Shown here: in pieces, positions 16,599 through 25,738 of the stretch
Numbering within the stretch: position 1 is the stretch's first letter
Layout of the letters: every line of letters begins with the position of its first letter
From: an uncultured Clostridia bacterium
GTDB taxonomy: Bacteria; Bacillota; Clostridia; JAAYHZ01
Reading direction: 5' to 3'
Assembly: GCA_937894465.1 (NCBI GenBank)
Contig: CALCRE010000114.1
Coordinates: 1 to 54,528, forward strand
DNA: 54,528 nucleotides
Made by a program: the position numbers and the translations under genes
The notes under the pieces: generated by a model
Databases searched by the model: none
What the model saw: the letters and a program-made list of their open reading frames with translations, nothing else
What the model was told of the DNA's origin: nothing

Positions 16599-17714
16599 TC
16601 ATCTTGGAGGATTAGGATAGAAATAGGTTTTTCCTTCATAGTTCCTCAATGTCACACCGGAATCATCCATTTTAACAATATACTCAGGGTTAACAGGGGT
16701 CTTACCTCCTCCCCCCGGAGCATCAATGACATATTCCGGTACGGCAAATCCGGAGATATATCCTCGGATATGTTTCATAATATCTATACCTTGTGCAACA
16801 TTCGTGCGAAAATGTCCGATGCCTTTAGACACATCACATTGATACAAGTAATAGGGTCTCACCCTCATTTTCACGAGTTTTGTGAATAACTCTTTTAGCG
16901 TATCAACATTGTTATTCACACCTTCCAATAACACACTCTGGTTACCCAAAGGAATGCCTGCATCAGCTATTTTCTGACAGGCTTTAACCGATTCGGGAGT
17001 AATTTCAAGAGGGTGATTAAAATGCGTGTTGATCCATATAGGGTGATACTTTTTCAACATGTTTAACAACCCGTCAGTGATTCTCATAGGAAGAACTACA
17101 GGTGTTCTGGTTCCGATGCGGATCACCTCCACATGGGGAATATCTCTCAGCTTTCGAATGATATTCTCCAGCCAATCGTCGGACATGACCAGAGGGTCAC
17201 CTCCCGACAACAACACATCGCGTATAACGGTATGTTCTCGTATGTAGGAAATGACGGCATTTAATTGTGCGCTGCCAAGTGAAAAATCCTCACATCCGAC
17301 AACTCTTCTTCTGGTGCAATGTCTGCAGTACATAGAGCACTTGTGTGTTAACACAACAAGCACTCTGTCCGGGTATCTGTGCACTAATCCCGGAACAGGA
17401 GAAAATTTCTCTTCACAAAGCGGGTCTGCCATATCGCAAGGATCTACTGTAAGCTCCGCGATAGTGGGTACGGCTTGTTTTTTTATAGGGCATTGAGGGT
17501 TATCTGCTTGAATAAGGGAGGCATAATAGGGTGTTATAGCCATATTAAAGTGTTTCAAGCATTCATCAATTTCTTCTTTCTCACCCACTCTTAACTTGAT
17601 GACCTTACTCAGCTGCTCACCTGATTTGATTCTATTCTTAATTTGCCATTTCCAATCATCCCATTGCTCAGGTGAGCAATTCTTCCAACATTCCGCTTTT
17701 TCGTACTCATTCAT
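16599..17714 (-). CDS. kamA: Lysine 2,3-aminomutase (KamA-type radical SAM/PLP enzyme)
   Basis: A 371-residue radical SAM aminomutase, expected to move the alpha-amino group of L-lysine to give beta-lysine. The cluster motif is CSMYCRHC, followed by TRRR (carboxylate-binding Arg). The PLP lysine lies in APGGGGKTP. The two aspartates known to hold the lysine epsilon-amino group in the clostridial enzyme are kept (YQCDVS and VIDAPGG); in glutamate 2,3-aminomutases these are changed, so lysine is the better guess. The C-terminal Cys cluster of the longer clostridial enzyme is missing. The ATG is 2 bases after the stop of the ATP-grasp gene, with GAGGGG inside it. Confidence 0.85.
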   Translation of the reverse strand: MNEYEKAECWKNCSPEQWDDWKWQIKNRIKSGEQLSKVIKLRVGEKEEIDECLKHFNMAITPYYASLIQADNPQCPIKKQAVPTIAELTVDPCDMADPLCEEKFSPVPGLVHRYPDRVLVVLTHKCSMYCRHCTRRRVVGCEDFSLGSAQLNAVISYIREHTVIRDVLLSGGDPLVMSDDWLENIIRKLRDIPHVEVIRIGTRTPVVLPMRITDGLLNMLKKYHPIWINTHFNHPLEITPESVKACQKIADAGIPLGNQSVLLEGVNNNVDTLKELFTKLVKMRVRPYYLYQCDVSKGIGHFRTNVAQGIDIMKHIRGYISGFAVPEYVIDAPGGGGKTPVNPEYIVKMDDSGVTLRNYEGKTYFYPNPPR

Positions 17715-17716
17715 TT

Positions 17717-18751
17717 TTATGCCCCTCGATTCGAATTGATTTGTTTTCTTCCATATCTTTTTAATGCACTGTTCAATACACCTAACACCAATTCTTTGTA
17801 ACCGGTTCCGCAGAACTCGGCTAACATGGGATAATCACTGTAGCCAGGAGCTAAACCGGGTAACGGATTGATCTCTATAAAATGGATGTCCCCCTCTTCG
17901 GAGAGTCTGAAATCTATTCTTGAAAAATCCTTACACTCAAGTGCATTATAGATTTCCAGGGCAATATTTTTCATATACTCCAGAGTGCTTGCATCCAATT
18001 GGGGAGGGCAAACATATTCTACATATTTTTTATAATTAATTTTTACATTGTAGCTGTATATACGGTTTTCCCGTTCTTGTTTCAGGTAACGGATCTCCAT
18101 AGGTTCGAATACCTTCGTATCGTTTCCATTACCTAGTATTCCGACGGTAAACTCTCTTCCTTGAATGAATTGTTCAATTAACATGGGTTGGCCGTACAGC
18201 TTGAAATTTTTCGTTATGACACGGTTTAAGCTTTCCAAGTCATCCACGACGGCCAAATCAGATATTCCTTTTCCGGAGCCTTCATAATTAGGCTTCACGA
18301 TTAAAGGAAATTGCAAACTCGGATCCAATTGAAAATTCGGAGTGGTCACCAATTGATAATCCGGAGTTAAAATATGATAGGTCGACAGGTAGCGTTTTGT
18401 GATGGCTTTATCCAACGCTATCGCCAAAGTGGTTTCATCTGATCCGCTGTAAGGTATCCCTAAAAAACTTAAAATAGCAGGAATTTGAGCCTCCCTGCCT
18501 CTCCCGTTAGCACCCTCAGCTATGTTGAACACTATATCAACTTTGGCTTTTTTAATCTTTTCAACAATGTCAGCATCTGCTTCAATATACTCCACACGAA
18601 TCCCTACGGATCGGAACACATCTGCGATGGCATCTATTGTATCAACGGAATCATACTCCGCCTCGATATCTTCGGCGTCGGAAATAACACCCTTTTTCAG
18701 GTTATATGTTATTCCTACCGCAAGCAGCGGAGGAACACTCTCATTCTCCAT
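17717..18751 (-). CDS. ATP-grasp ligase (D-alanine-D-alanine ligase-like), coupled to kamA
   Basis: A 344-residue ATP-grasp enzyme of the Ddl type. It has an N-terminal domain with FNIAEGANGRGREAQIPA and SGSDETTLAIALDK, a central nucleotide region PLIVKPNYEGSGKGIS and LIEQFIQGREFTVGI, and the metal-site end RIDFRLSEEG...FIEINPLPGL. True Ddl enzymes have N-x-x-PGMT at the end; here NPLPGLAPGYSDYP differs, so it probably joins other amino-carboxylate substrates. Co-translation with the lysine aminomutase suggests beta-lysine as one substrate (inference). An extended -10 TGCTATAAT at 18813-18821 lies about 60 bases upstream. Confidence 0.8.
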   Translation of the reverse strand: MENESVPPLLAVGITYNLKKGVISDAEDIEAEYDSVDTIDAIADVFRSVGIRVEYIEADADIVEKIKKAKVDIVFNIAEGANGRGREAQIPAILSFLGIPYSGSDETTLAIALDKAITKRYLSTYHILTPDYQLVTTPNFQLDPSLQFPLIVKPNYEGSGKGISDLAVVDDLESLNRVITKNFKLYGQPMLIEQFIQGREFTVGILGNGNDTKVFEPMEIRYLKQERENRIYSYNVKINYKKYVEYVCPPQLDASTLEYMKNIALEIYNALECKDFSRIDFRLSEEGDIHFIEINPLPGLAPGYSDYPMLAEFCGTGYKELVLGVLNSALKRYGRKQINSNRGA

Positions 18752-19161
18752 TCAACATCACTCGCCTTACATTTATATTTTAGAATTGATTTCTTTGATC
18801 TTTTCTTGCTTCATTATAGCACTTGAATTATTAAAAGAAACGACTGGAAATAACCTAATATTTACATATGAGTCATAATCGGTTTAATTAAACAAACTGC
18901 ATTCACCTTTCGTTGTCTATGGCTTTCGTGCTCATTCTTGCTCGTCTTTTTACATTTCACCACTATGTACAGTCCTTTCTTCTTTGCTCAATAAAAAAAA
19001 TATTTTTAATCTGTTCACCCTCCTTCTCCTTGCTCAATAAAAAATATTGATCAACCAATTATTTTATACATTTCCTTGTTTTTATCATGGAATTATTACA
19101 ATCTGATGTATAATGTACATAAGCTTTATTCTTTTCAAAAATGGAAGGAAAGGGGATTCAT
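18752..19161. other. Divergent intergenic region with a 46-base-spaced direct repeat
   Basis: No gene was seen. The left part holds the extended -10 for the ATP-grasp gene (minus strand, 18813-18821). TTGCTCAATAAAAAA occurs twice (18984-18998 and 19030-19044), each preceded by a pyrimidine-rich stretch. A TATAAT at 19109-19114 serves the oxidoreductase gene; its -35 is poor, so an activator is possible. Confidence 0.5.
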
Positions 19162-20178
19162 ATGTGTAATAAAAAGGTCAACATAGCGGTCATCGGTGCA
19201 GGAGGAATTGCCAATAACGTACATCTGCCAAGTCTTGCCGAGATCGAGGAAGCAAACATTGTAGCGGTATGCGATCTTCGCGAAGAAAAAGCGCAACGAG
19301 CTGCAGAGAAGTATTCCATACCCGGGGTATACACCTCTATGTACAAAATGTTTGAGAAGGAAACCCTTGACGGTGTTTTTGTACTGGTGGAGCCGGATCG
19401 TCTTCATCGTGCGGCATATGATTGTTTGAACGCCGGATTGAATGTTTTTATGGAAAAACCGGCTGGCATAACTTCTTACCAAGCACGCTCATTAGCCCGG
19501 AAAGCGCAACAAACAGGGAAAACCGTGGCTGTGGGAATGAACCGTAGACACATTCCTTTGGTTCAAAAAGTTTTTCAAAGAATGCAGGAAGTAACAACCA
19601 TCACTCAAGTAGACGGAGTGTTTATGAAGCACGGAGATGTTGCAGATTCATGGCATTATGCAAGCGCATTTGTTTGCGACATCGTTCATGCAACGGATTT
19701 GGTCCGATATTTTGCCGGATCCTTCCCGAAAAAAGCCGCCACCATCGCTGCAAAGAATAACTCTTCGGTAGACAATGCTTGGTCGAGTGTGATGGCTTTC
19801 GAAAACGGAATCACCGGCACATTACGGTCGAATTATCAAATCGGGGGACGTGTACACAGCTTTGAGATTCACGGACCTAATGCCAGTGCATTCATTAATC
19901 TGGGGTTCGGGGGAAACGAGTGTGATGCAAGGATTCTATATTCCAGCGGTAAAAACATCTATTCATTAGCTGCAGCCGGTGTGTCAAAGCAACCAATCGA
20001 GTATTTTGACGGAAAGCAAATTGCCGGAAGTGACTCTTTCTACAGCTATTACGGATACAAACAAGAGGATATGGATTTCATCCGTTTCTTATCAACCGGC
20101 CAAAAACCTTTATGCACTATTGAAGATGCTGCCGAATCCATGGAAATGACGGAAATGTTATTGAATAACATCATTTAA
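19162..20178 (+). CDS. Gfo/Idh/MocA family NAD(P)-dependent oxidoreductase
   Basis: A 338-residue oxidoreductase that would act on a sugar, inositol or related cyclic polyol. The Rossmann dinucleotide motif is IAVIGAGGIA near the N-terminus, then EKPAG (the family's catalytic lysine motif) and a C-terminal alpha/beta substrate domain with ASAFVCDIVHATDLVRYF. The frame is open 7 codons further upstream, but that stretch contains the Shine-Dalgarno GGAAAGGGG, so the second ATG is the start. It stands alone as a transcription unit closed by the hairpin at 20195-20214. Substrate unknown. Confidence 0.87.
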   Translation: MCNKKVNIAVIGAGGIANNVHLPSLAEIEEANIVAVCDLREEKAQRAAEKYSIPGVYTSMYKMFEKETLDGVFVLVEPDRLHRAAYDCLNAGLNVFMEKPAGITSYQARSLARKAQQTGKTVAVGMNRRHIPLVQKVFQRMQEVTTITQVDGVFMKHGDVADSWHYASAFVCDIVHATDLVRYFAGSFPKKAATIAAKNNSSVDNAWSSVMAFENGITGTLRSNYQIGGRVHSFEIHGPNASAFINLGFGGNECDARILYSSGKNIYSLAAAGVSKQPIEYFDGKQIAGSDSFYSYYGYKQEDMDFIRFLSTGQKPLCTIEDAAESMEMTEMLLNNII

Positions 20179-20194
20179 TGAGTCGGTATAAAAA

Positions 20195-20214
20195 ACGGTA
20201 TGATCGCATACCGT
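20195..20214. terminator. Bidirectional terminator
   Basis: ACGGTATG and CATACCGT form an 8-bp stem with a 4-base loop, preceded by five to six A and followed by seven T. It ends the oxidoreductase gene and the converging YgjV gene. Confidence 0.9.
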
Positions 20215-20249
20215 TTTTTTATCTATGTCTATTTGGTTCTTCTACACAT

Positions 20250-20789
20250 TCACTGTACATTTGTTTTGGCCGGTTCGCTTTCCTCTTTCTTTTTGTCAAA
20301 GCGAATCATACCGATAATGATGGAAGTCATGACGAATAATTCTGTGATAATGCCGGCGTATGATCTTGTTGCGATGTTATATGTAATCCACAGAGGTGAA
20401 ACCGGGAATGTGATCCTGCGAACGTATGTCGGATTGTCCACCCAAAATCCTACGGAGCCTAACACCATCCCTAACGTGGGAAACAAAGAGAATATTCCGT
20501 CCCATGTTAAGATCCCTATGACCACGGAAACAGCCATAAAGAAAAACAACCACCCGATATGCTTTGCCCATTGATGCTTTTCCTTTTGATAAAAGATAAG
20601 ATTCCTAACCACGCTGACCGCATTTAGTGCTGCACCGGTGTATGCACCTAACAACGCAAAATGGATGGCAAAAATACTTCCTGCTAATAGCTGGAAAATT
20701 ATAATTCCTTTTTTCGTGTTGTTTTGGAAGGAAATGATCGCCATTGTCAAGGCAATCACACCGATAATCTGAGCAATGATCTCTTTCAC
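20250..20789 (-). CDS. YgjV family inner membrane protein
   Basis: A 179-residue protein with about six membrane segments, resembling the YgjV family of inner membrane proteins of unknown function. Features are SIFAIHFALLGAYTGAALN, a conserved VRNLIF and GFWVDNPTYVRR, with a charged cytosolic tail. The start is GTG with GGAG 7 bases upstream. It is a single gene between a divergent amidohydrolase and a converging oxidoreductase. Confidence 0.8.
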   Translation of the reverse strand: MKEIIAQIIGVIALTMAIISFQNNTKKGIIIFQLLAGSIFAIHFALLGAYTGAALNAVSVVRNLIFYQKEKHQWAKHIGWLFFFMAVSVVIGILTWDGIFSLFPTLGMVLGSVGFWVDNPTYVRRITFPVSPLWITYNIATRSYAGIITELFVMTSIIIGMIRFDKKKEESEPAKTNVQ

Positions 20790-20871
20790 ATTCGTTCTCC
20801 GTTCAAGTAATTGAAATGCATTCTATCACCTTTTCATTTTGTTTGCAATCACCGATATCAAATCGTATCAA

Positions 20872-20900
20872 TTGAAACTCTTCAATCAAAGTGATATATT
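20872..20900 (+). promoter_or_regulatory. Promoter for the amidohydrolase gene
   Basis: TTGAAA (20872-20877), 17 bases, TATATT (20895-20900). The ribosome binding site GAGG follows at 20908. Confidence 0.65.
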
Positions 20901-20920
20901 ATTTGTCGAGGTATAATAAA

Positions 20921-21712
20921 ATGAAGATAATCGATTCACATGCTCACATTTTTCCGGATAAAATTGCCGAGAAAGCATCTTTTAACGTCGGTGCCTTTTA
21001 TGATTTAGCCATGGCCTTTGACGGTAAGGTGAAAACTCTTTTAAATTTAGGAGATCAATACTCTATTGATCAATTCTTGGTTCACTCGGTGGCAACCACA
21101 CCGGATCAGGTGGAGAGCATTAACAACTATATCAGCAATGTTATTAACAAATACGAAGGACGGTTTATAGGGTTTGCAACCCTCCATCCTGATTACAAGG
21201 ATATTCGTAAAGAAATTGATCGCGCCATATCATTAGGCTTAAAAGGAATCAAACTCCATCCGGACTTTCAACGGTTTCATATTGACAGTAAAGATGCCAT
21301 GGAGCTCTATGAGATATTGGAAGGGCACCTGCCTTTATTAATCCATACAGGGGATTTTAGATACGAGTATTCAAAACCGGAACGCTTGGCTCGTGTATTG
21401 GACAGATTCCCCCGTTTACAAATCATTGCAGCCCACTTTGGCGGTTGGTCCGAATGGGAGTCGGCATCAGAAATATTAGCCGGTAAAAATGTATACGTGG
21501 ATACTTCCAGTTCCCTGTATGCATTGTCACCGGAAAAAGCACGCTCTATCATTGAACGATTCGGTGTGGATCATGTGTTGTTCGGTTCGGATTATCCCAT
21601 GTGGAATCCCGGGGAAGAAATCCAACGGGTAAAAGCATTAGAATTAGATGAAGCGGACTATGAAAAGATCATGCATTTGAATATTGAAAAGCTTCTGAAT
21701 TTAGCTACATAA
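20921..21712 (+). CDS. Amidohydrolase-2/TatD-like metal-dependent hydrolase
   Basis: A 263-residue TIM-barrel hydrolase. Metal ligands are visible as DSHAH at the N-terminus (H7, H9), KLHPDFQ, LLIHTGD, AAHFGGW and the late GSDYPMW. It is related to the amidohydrolase_2 (decarboxylase/lactonase) group. The frame opens 10 codons further upstream, but that stretch covers the -10 region, so the ATG preceded by GAGG is the start. It is monocistronic and ends at the shared hairpin 21717-21737. Substrate unknown. Confidence 0.83.
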   Translation: MKIIDSHAHIFPDKIAEKASFNVGAFYDLAMAFDGKVKTLLNLGDQYSIDQFLVHSVATTPDQVESINNYISNVINKYEGRFIGFATLHPDYKDIRKEIDRAISLGLKGIKLHPDFQRFHIDSKDAMELYEILEGHLPLLIHTGDFRYEYSKPERLARVLDRFPRLQIIAAHFGGWSEWESASEILAGKNVYVDTSSSLYALSPEKARSIIERFGVDHVLFGSDYPMWNPGEEIQRVKALELDEADYEKIMHLNIEKLLNLAT

Positions 21713-21716
21713 TCAA

Positions 21717-21737
21717 AAAGGGCTTTTAAAGCCCTTT
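21717..21737. terminator. Shared terminator of the amidohydrolase gene and rlmN
   Basis: AAAGGGCTT and AAGCCCTTT form a 9-bp stem with a 3-base loop. It overlaps the last codons of rlmN on the other strand, so one sequence serves both as coding and as terminator. Confidence 0.75.
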
Positions 21738-22766
21738 CATTTCGGTTTTTCTTAGTTGCCCGCATGCTGCCTGAATGTCACTTCCTAACTCTCTTCGTAA
21801 CGATACCGGAATCCCGGCACTCTCCAAGATGCTTTGGAATGTTTTAATAGTCTCTTGGTCCGGCTTGGCAAATCCGTTTGAACCTGTGCTGTTCACCGGA
21901 ATAAGGTTCACATGGCACAACAAACCTTTGATCAACTTAACCAATTCATAGGCTTGTTTTTTATCCGCATTAACATGACCCATCAATGCATATTCAAATG
22001 TAATCCTTCTACCGGTTTTATTCACATAAAACCGACAAGCCTTTATAATCTCATCCACTGACCATCTGTTGGCAACGGGCATAATGGTTTTTCGAATTTC
22101 ATCATTAGGCGCGTGTAAGGATATTGACAAATTTACCGGCATCTCTTCTTTTGCAAAATCGATAATTTTCGGAACGATCCCGCAGGTTGATACCGTTATT
22201 TTCCGATACCCTATGTTAAAGCCATCCGGTTCATGAACCAGTTTTAAAAAGCCCATGGTGTTTTCGTAATTGTCAAAGGGCTCTCCGATTCCCATAATGA
22301 CAACATTGCCAATCCTCTCCCCTGCTCTTTTTTGCATCAGATATACTTGACGCAGCATTTCATGTGCCGTCAAGTTCCTGGAAAATTGAATGTCCGAAGA
22401 TGCACAAAACTTGCATCCCATTTTACAGCCGGCTTGAGATGAAATACATACACTGGTTCCGTAATTGTATTTCATCAAGACGCCTTCCACACAATAACCG
22501 TCATGTAACCGGAATAAAAACTTGACGGTGTCATCCATGGACGACTTATATTCATTTTCCACCGTCACAGATCCATAATTGAAATCATTCTTTAATTGTT
22601 CCCTTAAAGCAATTGACAAAGAGCTCATATCATCGATGGTAGGAATACCTTGGATCAAATATCGGCTTAATTGTTGTATTCGATACCTTTGACCGGTCTT
22701 TTCCATCAAGTAATCATTCAATTCTTCATAAGGCATTTCTTCTAAAAATATTCTTTGATCTTTCAT
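21726..22766 (-). CDS. rlmN: 23S rRNA (adenine-2503-C2)-methyltransferase
   Basis: A 346-residue radical SAM methyltransferase that methylates A2503 of 23S rRNA (and A37 of some tRNAs). It has an N-terminal accessory domain, the cluster motif CKMGCKFC, GIGEPFDNYEN, and the catalytic cysteine near the C-terminus in IQAACGQL. It starts 3 bases after rsmB. It is the last gene of the def operon here; the phosphatase, kinase and rsgA genes often found next in Firmicutes do not follow. Confidence 0.95.
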   Translation of the reverse strand: MKDQRIFLEEMPYEELNDYLMEKTGQRYRIQQLSRYLIQGIPTIDDMSSLSIALREQLKNDFNYGSVTVENEYKSSMDDTVKFLFRLHDGYCVEGVLMKYNYGTSVCISSQAGCKMGCKFCASSDIQFSRNLTAHEMLRQVYLMQKRAGERIGNVVIMGIGEPFDNYENTMGFLKLVHEPDGFNIGYRKITVSTCGIVPKIIDFAKEEMPVNLSISLHAPNDEIRKTIMPVANRWSVDEIIKACRFYVNKTGRRITFEYALMGHVNADKKQAYELVKLIKGLLCHVNLIPVNSTGSNGFAKPDQETIKTFQSILESAGIPVSLRRELGSDIQAACGQLRKTEMKGL

Positions 22767-22769
22767 AAA

Positions 22770-24101
22770 TCACCGTTTCACCATTTTTGCCGTAAAAAAT
22801 CCATCGGTACCGTGTATATGCGGATAAGTATTTACAAATGTACCGTTTTCATAGGGAGTAATCATTCCCGGTTCAAATTGGTACGGTGCCAATTCAAACT
22901 CCTGATGTTCCTTTAAAAAAGTCTTTATTCTGTCCTCATTTTCTTCCGGTAACACAGTACATGTACTATACACCAATGTACCGCCTTTTTTAACATAATT
23001 ACAACAGTTATCTAAAATTTCTTTTTGCAATCGAATTAATTCAGGATCCGATTTATAATTCCATTTGATGTCCGGTTTCCTTCTGATGATACCCAGTCCG
23101 GAACAAGGCACATCCAAAAGAACCCCGTCCGCTGACTCTACCAAATCTTCCCTTAAAACACGGGCATCTTGGACCACGCATTCTATGTTATTTCTCCCTG
23201 CTCTTTGAAAGTTTTTTTCCATTAAGTCAATCTTATGGGGATGGACATCCATAGCCAAAATTCTTCCGGTGCCATTCATTCTTTGAGATATCACCATTGT
23301 TTTTCCCCCGGGAGCAGCACAGCAATCCAAAATAAAGGATCCGGGTTTTGGTTCTAATGCGTTGATCGGTAACACAGCGCCTTCATCCATAACAAAAAAT
23401 GCGCCTTGTTCAAATTCAGAAGTATCAAAAAGACCTGAACCGCTTTTCAACTTTAAAACAGGCTCTTTCGAATCGATAATCTCAGCTTCAAACCCTTGTT
23501 TGGTAAGAGAAACAAGAAGAGATTCGACATTAGTGACATTCGTGTTGACGCTGATGAACAAATCCGGTCTCTCGAGGGAAGCACTGCAAAACAGTTCTGC
23601 TTGCTCCATACCAAATACAGATATGATCTTTCGAACAATTTCTTCGGATATGGAATATTTCAAAGACAGATATTCTACCGGATGACTATTCTTATCCGGC
23701 AATTCCAAAGGATGACCGGAGCGACTGATGTTTCTGAGCACTGCATTCACAAATCCTGCGACATTTTTATTTGAAAGCTTTTTAGCCAACTGTACGCTTT
23801 CATTGCAAGCCGAATAAGCCGGAATGAATTTACTGTAAACCAGCTGAAAGACCCCTAGCCGCAAAACATTACGGATACGCTTGTTTATGGCGTTAATGGA
23901 TCGTTCGGAGAACTTTTCAATGATGTGATCCAATGTCAACTTGTAGGATACCGTGCCGTATACCAACATGGATATAAGGCGTCTGTCACTGACATCCGGA
24001 TTTCGACTTTTCAATCCTTTGTTTAGTGCAATGTTAATATAGGCGTTGTTCTCCAGTACTTCATATATGATTTCATATGCAACCAATCTGGTTGAATCCA
24101 A
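22770..24101 (-). CDS. rsmB: 16S rRNA (cytosine-967-C5)-methyltransferase
   Basis: A 443-residue enzyme with an N-terminal NusB-like RNA-binding domain (about 1-130) and a C-terminal SAM methyltransferase. The motifs are DCCAAPGGKT (SAM), LLDVPCSGLG (proton-shuttle Cys in motif IV) and VYSTCTVLPEEN (nucleophilic Cys in motif VI). The start is TTG, which directly follows the TAA of the upstream Zn-peptidase gene, with AAGGAG 10 bases before it, so translation is coupled. Confidence 0.94.
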   Translation of the reverse strand: MDSTRLVAYEIIYEVLENNAYINIALNKGLKSRNPDVSDRRLISMLVYGTVSYKLTLDHIIEKFSERSINAINKRIRNVLRLGVFQLVYSKFIPAYSACNESVQLAKKLSNKNVAGFVNAVLRNISRSGHPLELPDKNSHPVEYLSLKYSISEEIVRKIISVFGMEQAELFCSASLERPDLFISVNTNVTNVESLLVSLTKQGFEAEIIDSKEPVLKLKSGSGLFDTSEFEQGAFFVMDEGAVLPINALEPKPGSFILDCCAAPGGKTMVISQRMNGTGRILAMDVHPHKIDLMEKNFQRAGRNNIECVVQDARVLREDLVESADGVLLDVPCSGLGIIRRKPDIKWNYKSDPELIRLQKEILDNCCNYVKKGGTLVYSTCTVLPEENEDRIKTFLKEHQEFELAPYQFEPGMITPYENGTFVNTYPHIHGTDGFFTAKMVKR

Positions 24102-24782
24102 TTAATTTCTTCTCCTTCTTAATAAAATCAACCTCAACAAGTTTGCTATGGCCACCAAGGCCGATGCAACATAGGTCATAGCCGCAGCAGATAAAACCTT
24201 TTTCGCACCTTTTAGCTCTTCATCGTTTAATACGCCATATTCATCCAATCCTGCCAAAGCACGCTTGGAAGCATTAAATTCCACCGGTAATGTGATTAAA
24301 TAAAACAACACTGCGGCTGAAAACAAAACAAGACCGATGTTAAATAATAAGGGAATTTCCATAAACAGCCCGATAACCGCCATCCAAGGCCCTAAAGAAG
24401 ACCCTATTCTCGCTACAGGGTAAACCGTTGACCTTATACCCAAGGGACCGTATTCCGAGGCATGCTGAATGGCATGTCCCGTTTCATGGGCTGCAACACC
24501 GATTGCCGCGATGGAGGACTTTCCGTATACCGGCTCGGACAGGGCAATCACCTTCTTAGAGGGATCAAAATGATCCGTGAGGCTCCCTTGTACAGATGTG
24601 ATCTGTACATCATATATTCCATTTTGTCGAAGAAGTCTGTCTGCTACTTCATGTCCGGTAAATCTGCCGTTTGTACTTATCTTTGAATATTTTGCAAAAG
24701 TGGATTGTACTTTAAATTGCGCCCATAAAGATATTATGAAAGCCGGAACGACAAATATCAAATAATATTGATCAAAGAACAT
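24102..24782 (-). CDS. Membrane zinc metallopeptidase (PF04298-like)
   Basis: A 226-residue membrane protein with an N-terminal helix, the zinc motif AAHETGHAIQH (HExxH), and two to three further membrane segments (about 125-225). It is the neutral zinc metallopeptidase found between fmt and rsmB in many Firmicutes. Its substrate is not known; a role in protein quality control is only a guess. AGGAGG lies 7 bases before the ATG, and the stop abuts rsmB. Confidence 0.9.
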   Translation of the reverse strand: MFFDQYYLIFVVPAFIISLWAQFKVQSTFAKYSKISTNGRFTGHEVADRLLRQNGIYDVQITSVQGSLTDHFDPSKKVIALSEPVYGKSSIAAIGVAAHETGHAIQHASEYGPLGIRSTVYPVARIGSSLGPWMAVIGLFMEIPLLFNIGLVLFSAAVLFYLITLPVEFNASKRALAGLDEYGVLNDEELKGAKKVLSAAAMTYVASALVAIANLLRLILLRRRRN

Positions 24783-24793
24783 GGCACATCCTC

Positions 24794-25735
24794 CTATTCA
24801 TCTTCATCACGACTCAAAACAACCCCTGCATTGAGATTATGACCACAAACACCGATGGGCATACAACGACAATTTTCGAATTGTATTTCGTAAATCCTCA
24901 CGGTACCCGGGTTTGCGGCAATCTCTATAAACTCCTTGTTAATATCCAACAATTTTCCCGGGGTTTCTTTCGTTTCGTCTCGGGTATACATCGATTGGAT
25001 CAGTTTCATCCTTTTGCCTTCATAGAAGGTGTATGCACCGGGCCAAGGAGTGACACCGCGTATACGGTTGTGAATATCAACAGCCGGTACATTCCAGTCA
25101 ATACGACCGGTTTCTTTATCCACCATCGGTGCATAAGTAGCGACGGAATGATCTTGCTTAATTCTCTCCAATGTGCCTTCCTTCAAGGATTTCAGAGTTC
25201 TCTGCAACACCTTTGCTCCTAACTCGGCTAAAATATCATGAAGTTGACCCACATTGACCGATTCATCAATATCAATGCTTTCTTTGAGCAATATGTCTCC
25301 TGTATCCATCCCGGGATCGGTCAGCATGGTAGTGACACCGGTTGTGGCAAATCCGTTGATCAAGGCATGATGGATGGGTGCAGCACCTCTTAGCTCGGGT
25401 AATAACGAAGCATGTACATTCACAGTTCCATATTTCGGAACATCCAATACCGCAGGGGGTAAAATCTTACCGTATGCAGCTGTGATCACCACATCGGGCT
25501 TTAACGCTTTCAATTGCTCCAAGTACTCTTGTGTCTTGACACTTTTCGGTTGCAATATATTTAAAGAGTGACTTACGGCAAAATCCTTCACCGGAGGGCA
25601 ACACATTTTTTCTCCCCGACCTTTGGGTTTGTCGGTTTGGGTGACAACCCCTACCACATCATAGCCCTCTTTTATTAACATGTTTAAAGACGGGACAGCA
25701 AACTCCGGCGTCCCCATAAAAACAACTCTCATCAC
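24794..25735 (-). CDS. fmt: Methionyl-tRNA formyltransferase
   Basis: A 313-residue enzyme that formylates Met-tRNAi using 10-formyl-tetrahydrofolate. Motifs are VVFMGTPEFAVPSL at the N-terminus, VHASLLPELRGAAPIHHALI (cofactor and catalytic site) and MDTGDIL, with a C-terminal OB-fold domain. The start is GTG at 25735 or the adjacent ATG at 25732; both fit. It begins 3 bases after the def stop, and the product of fmt is later removed by def, so co-expression is natural. Confidence 0.95.
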   Translation of the reverse strand: MMRVVFMGTPEFAVPSLNMLIKEGYDVVGVVTQTDKPKGRGEKMCCPPVKDFAVSHSLNILQPKSVKTQEYLEQLKALKPDVVITAAYGKILPPAVLDVPKYGTVNVHASLLPELRGAAPIHHALINGFATTGVTTMLTDPGMDTGDILLKESIDIDESVNVGQLHDILAELGAKVLQRTLKSLKEGTLERIKQDHSVATYAPMVDKETGRIDWNVPAVDIHNRIRGVTPWPGAYTFYEGKRMKLIQSMYTRDETKETPGKLLDINKEFIEIAANPGTVRIYEIQFENCRCMPIGVCGHNLNAGVVLSRDEDE

Positions 25736-25738
25736 TTT

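Noticed and set aside
16599..17714. Glutamate 2,3-aminomutase
   Set aside because: Both aspartates that bind the lysine side chain are kept; the glutamate enzymes carry other residues there.
17717..18751. Cell-wall D-alanine-D-alanine ligase
   Set aside because: The end motif differs from true Ddl and the gene is coupled to an aminomutase, not to cell-wall genes.
18984..19044. CRISPR-like repeats
   Set aside because: Only two copies, A/T-rich, with no regular spacers and no cas genes.
23362..23774. Antisense ORFs within rsmB
   Set aside because: They lie fully inside a well-conserved gene, have no ribosome sites and look like shadows.
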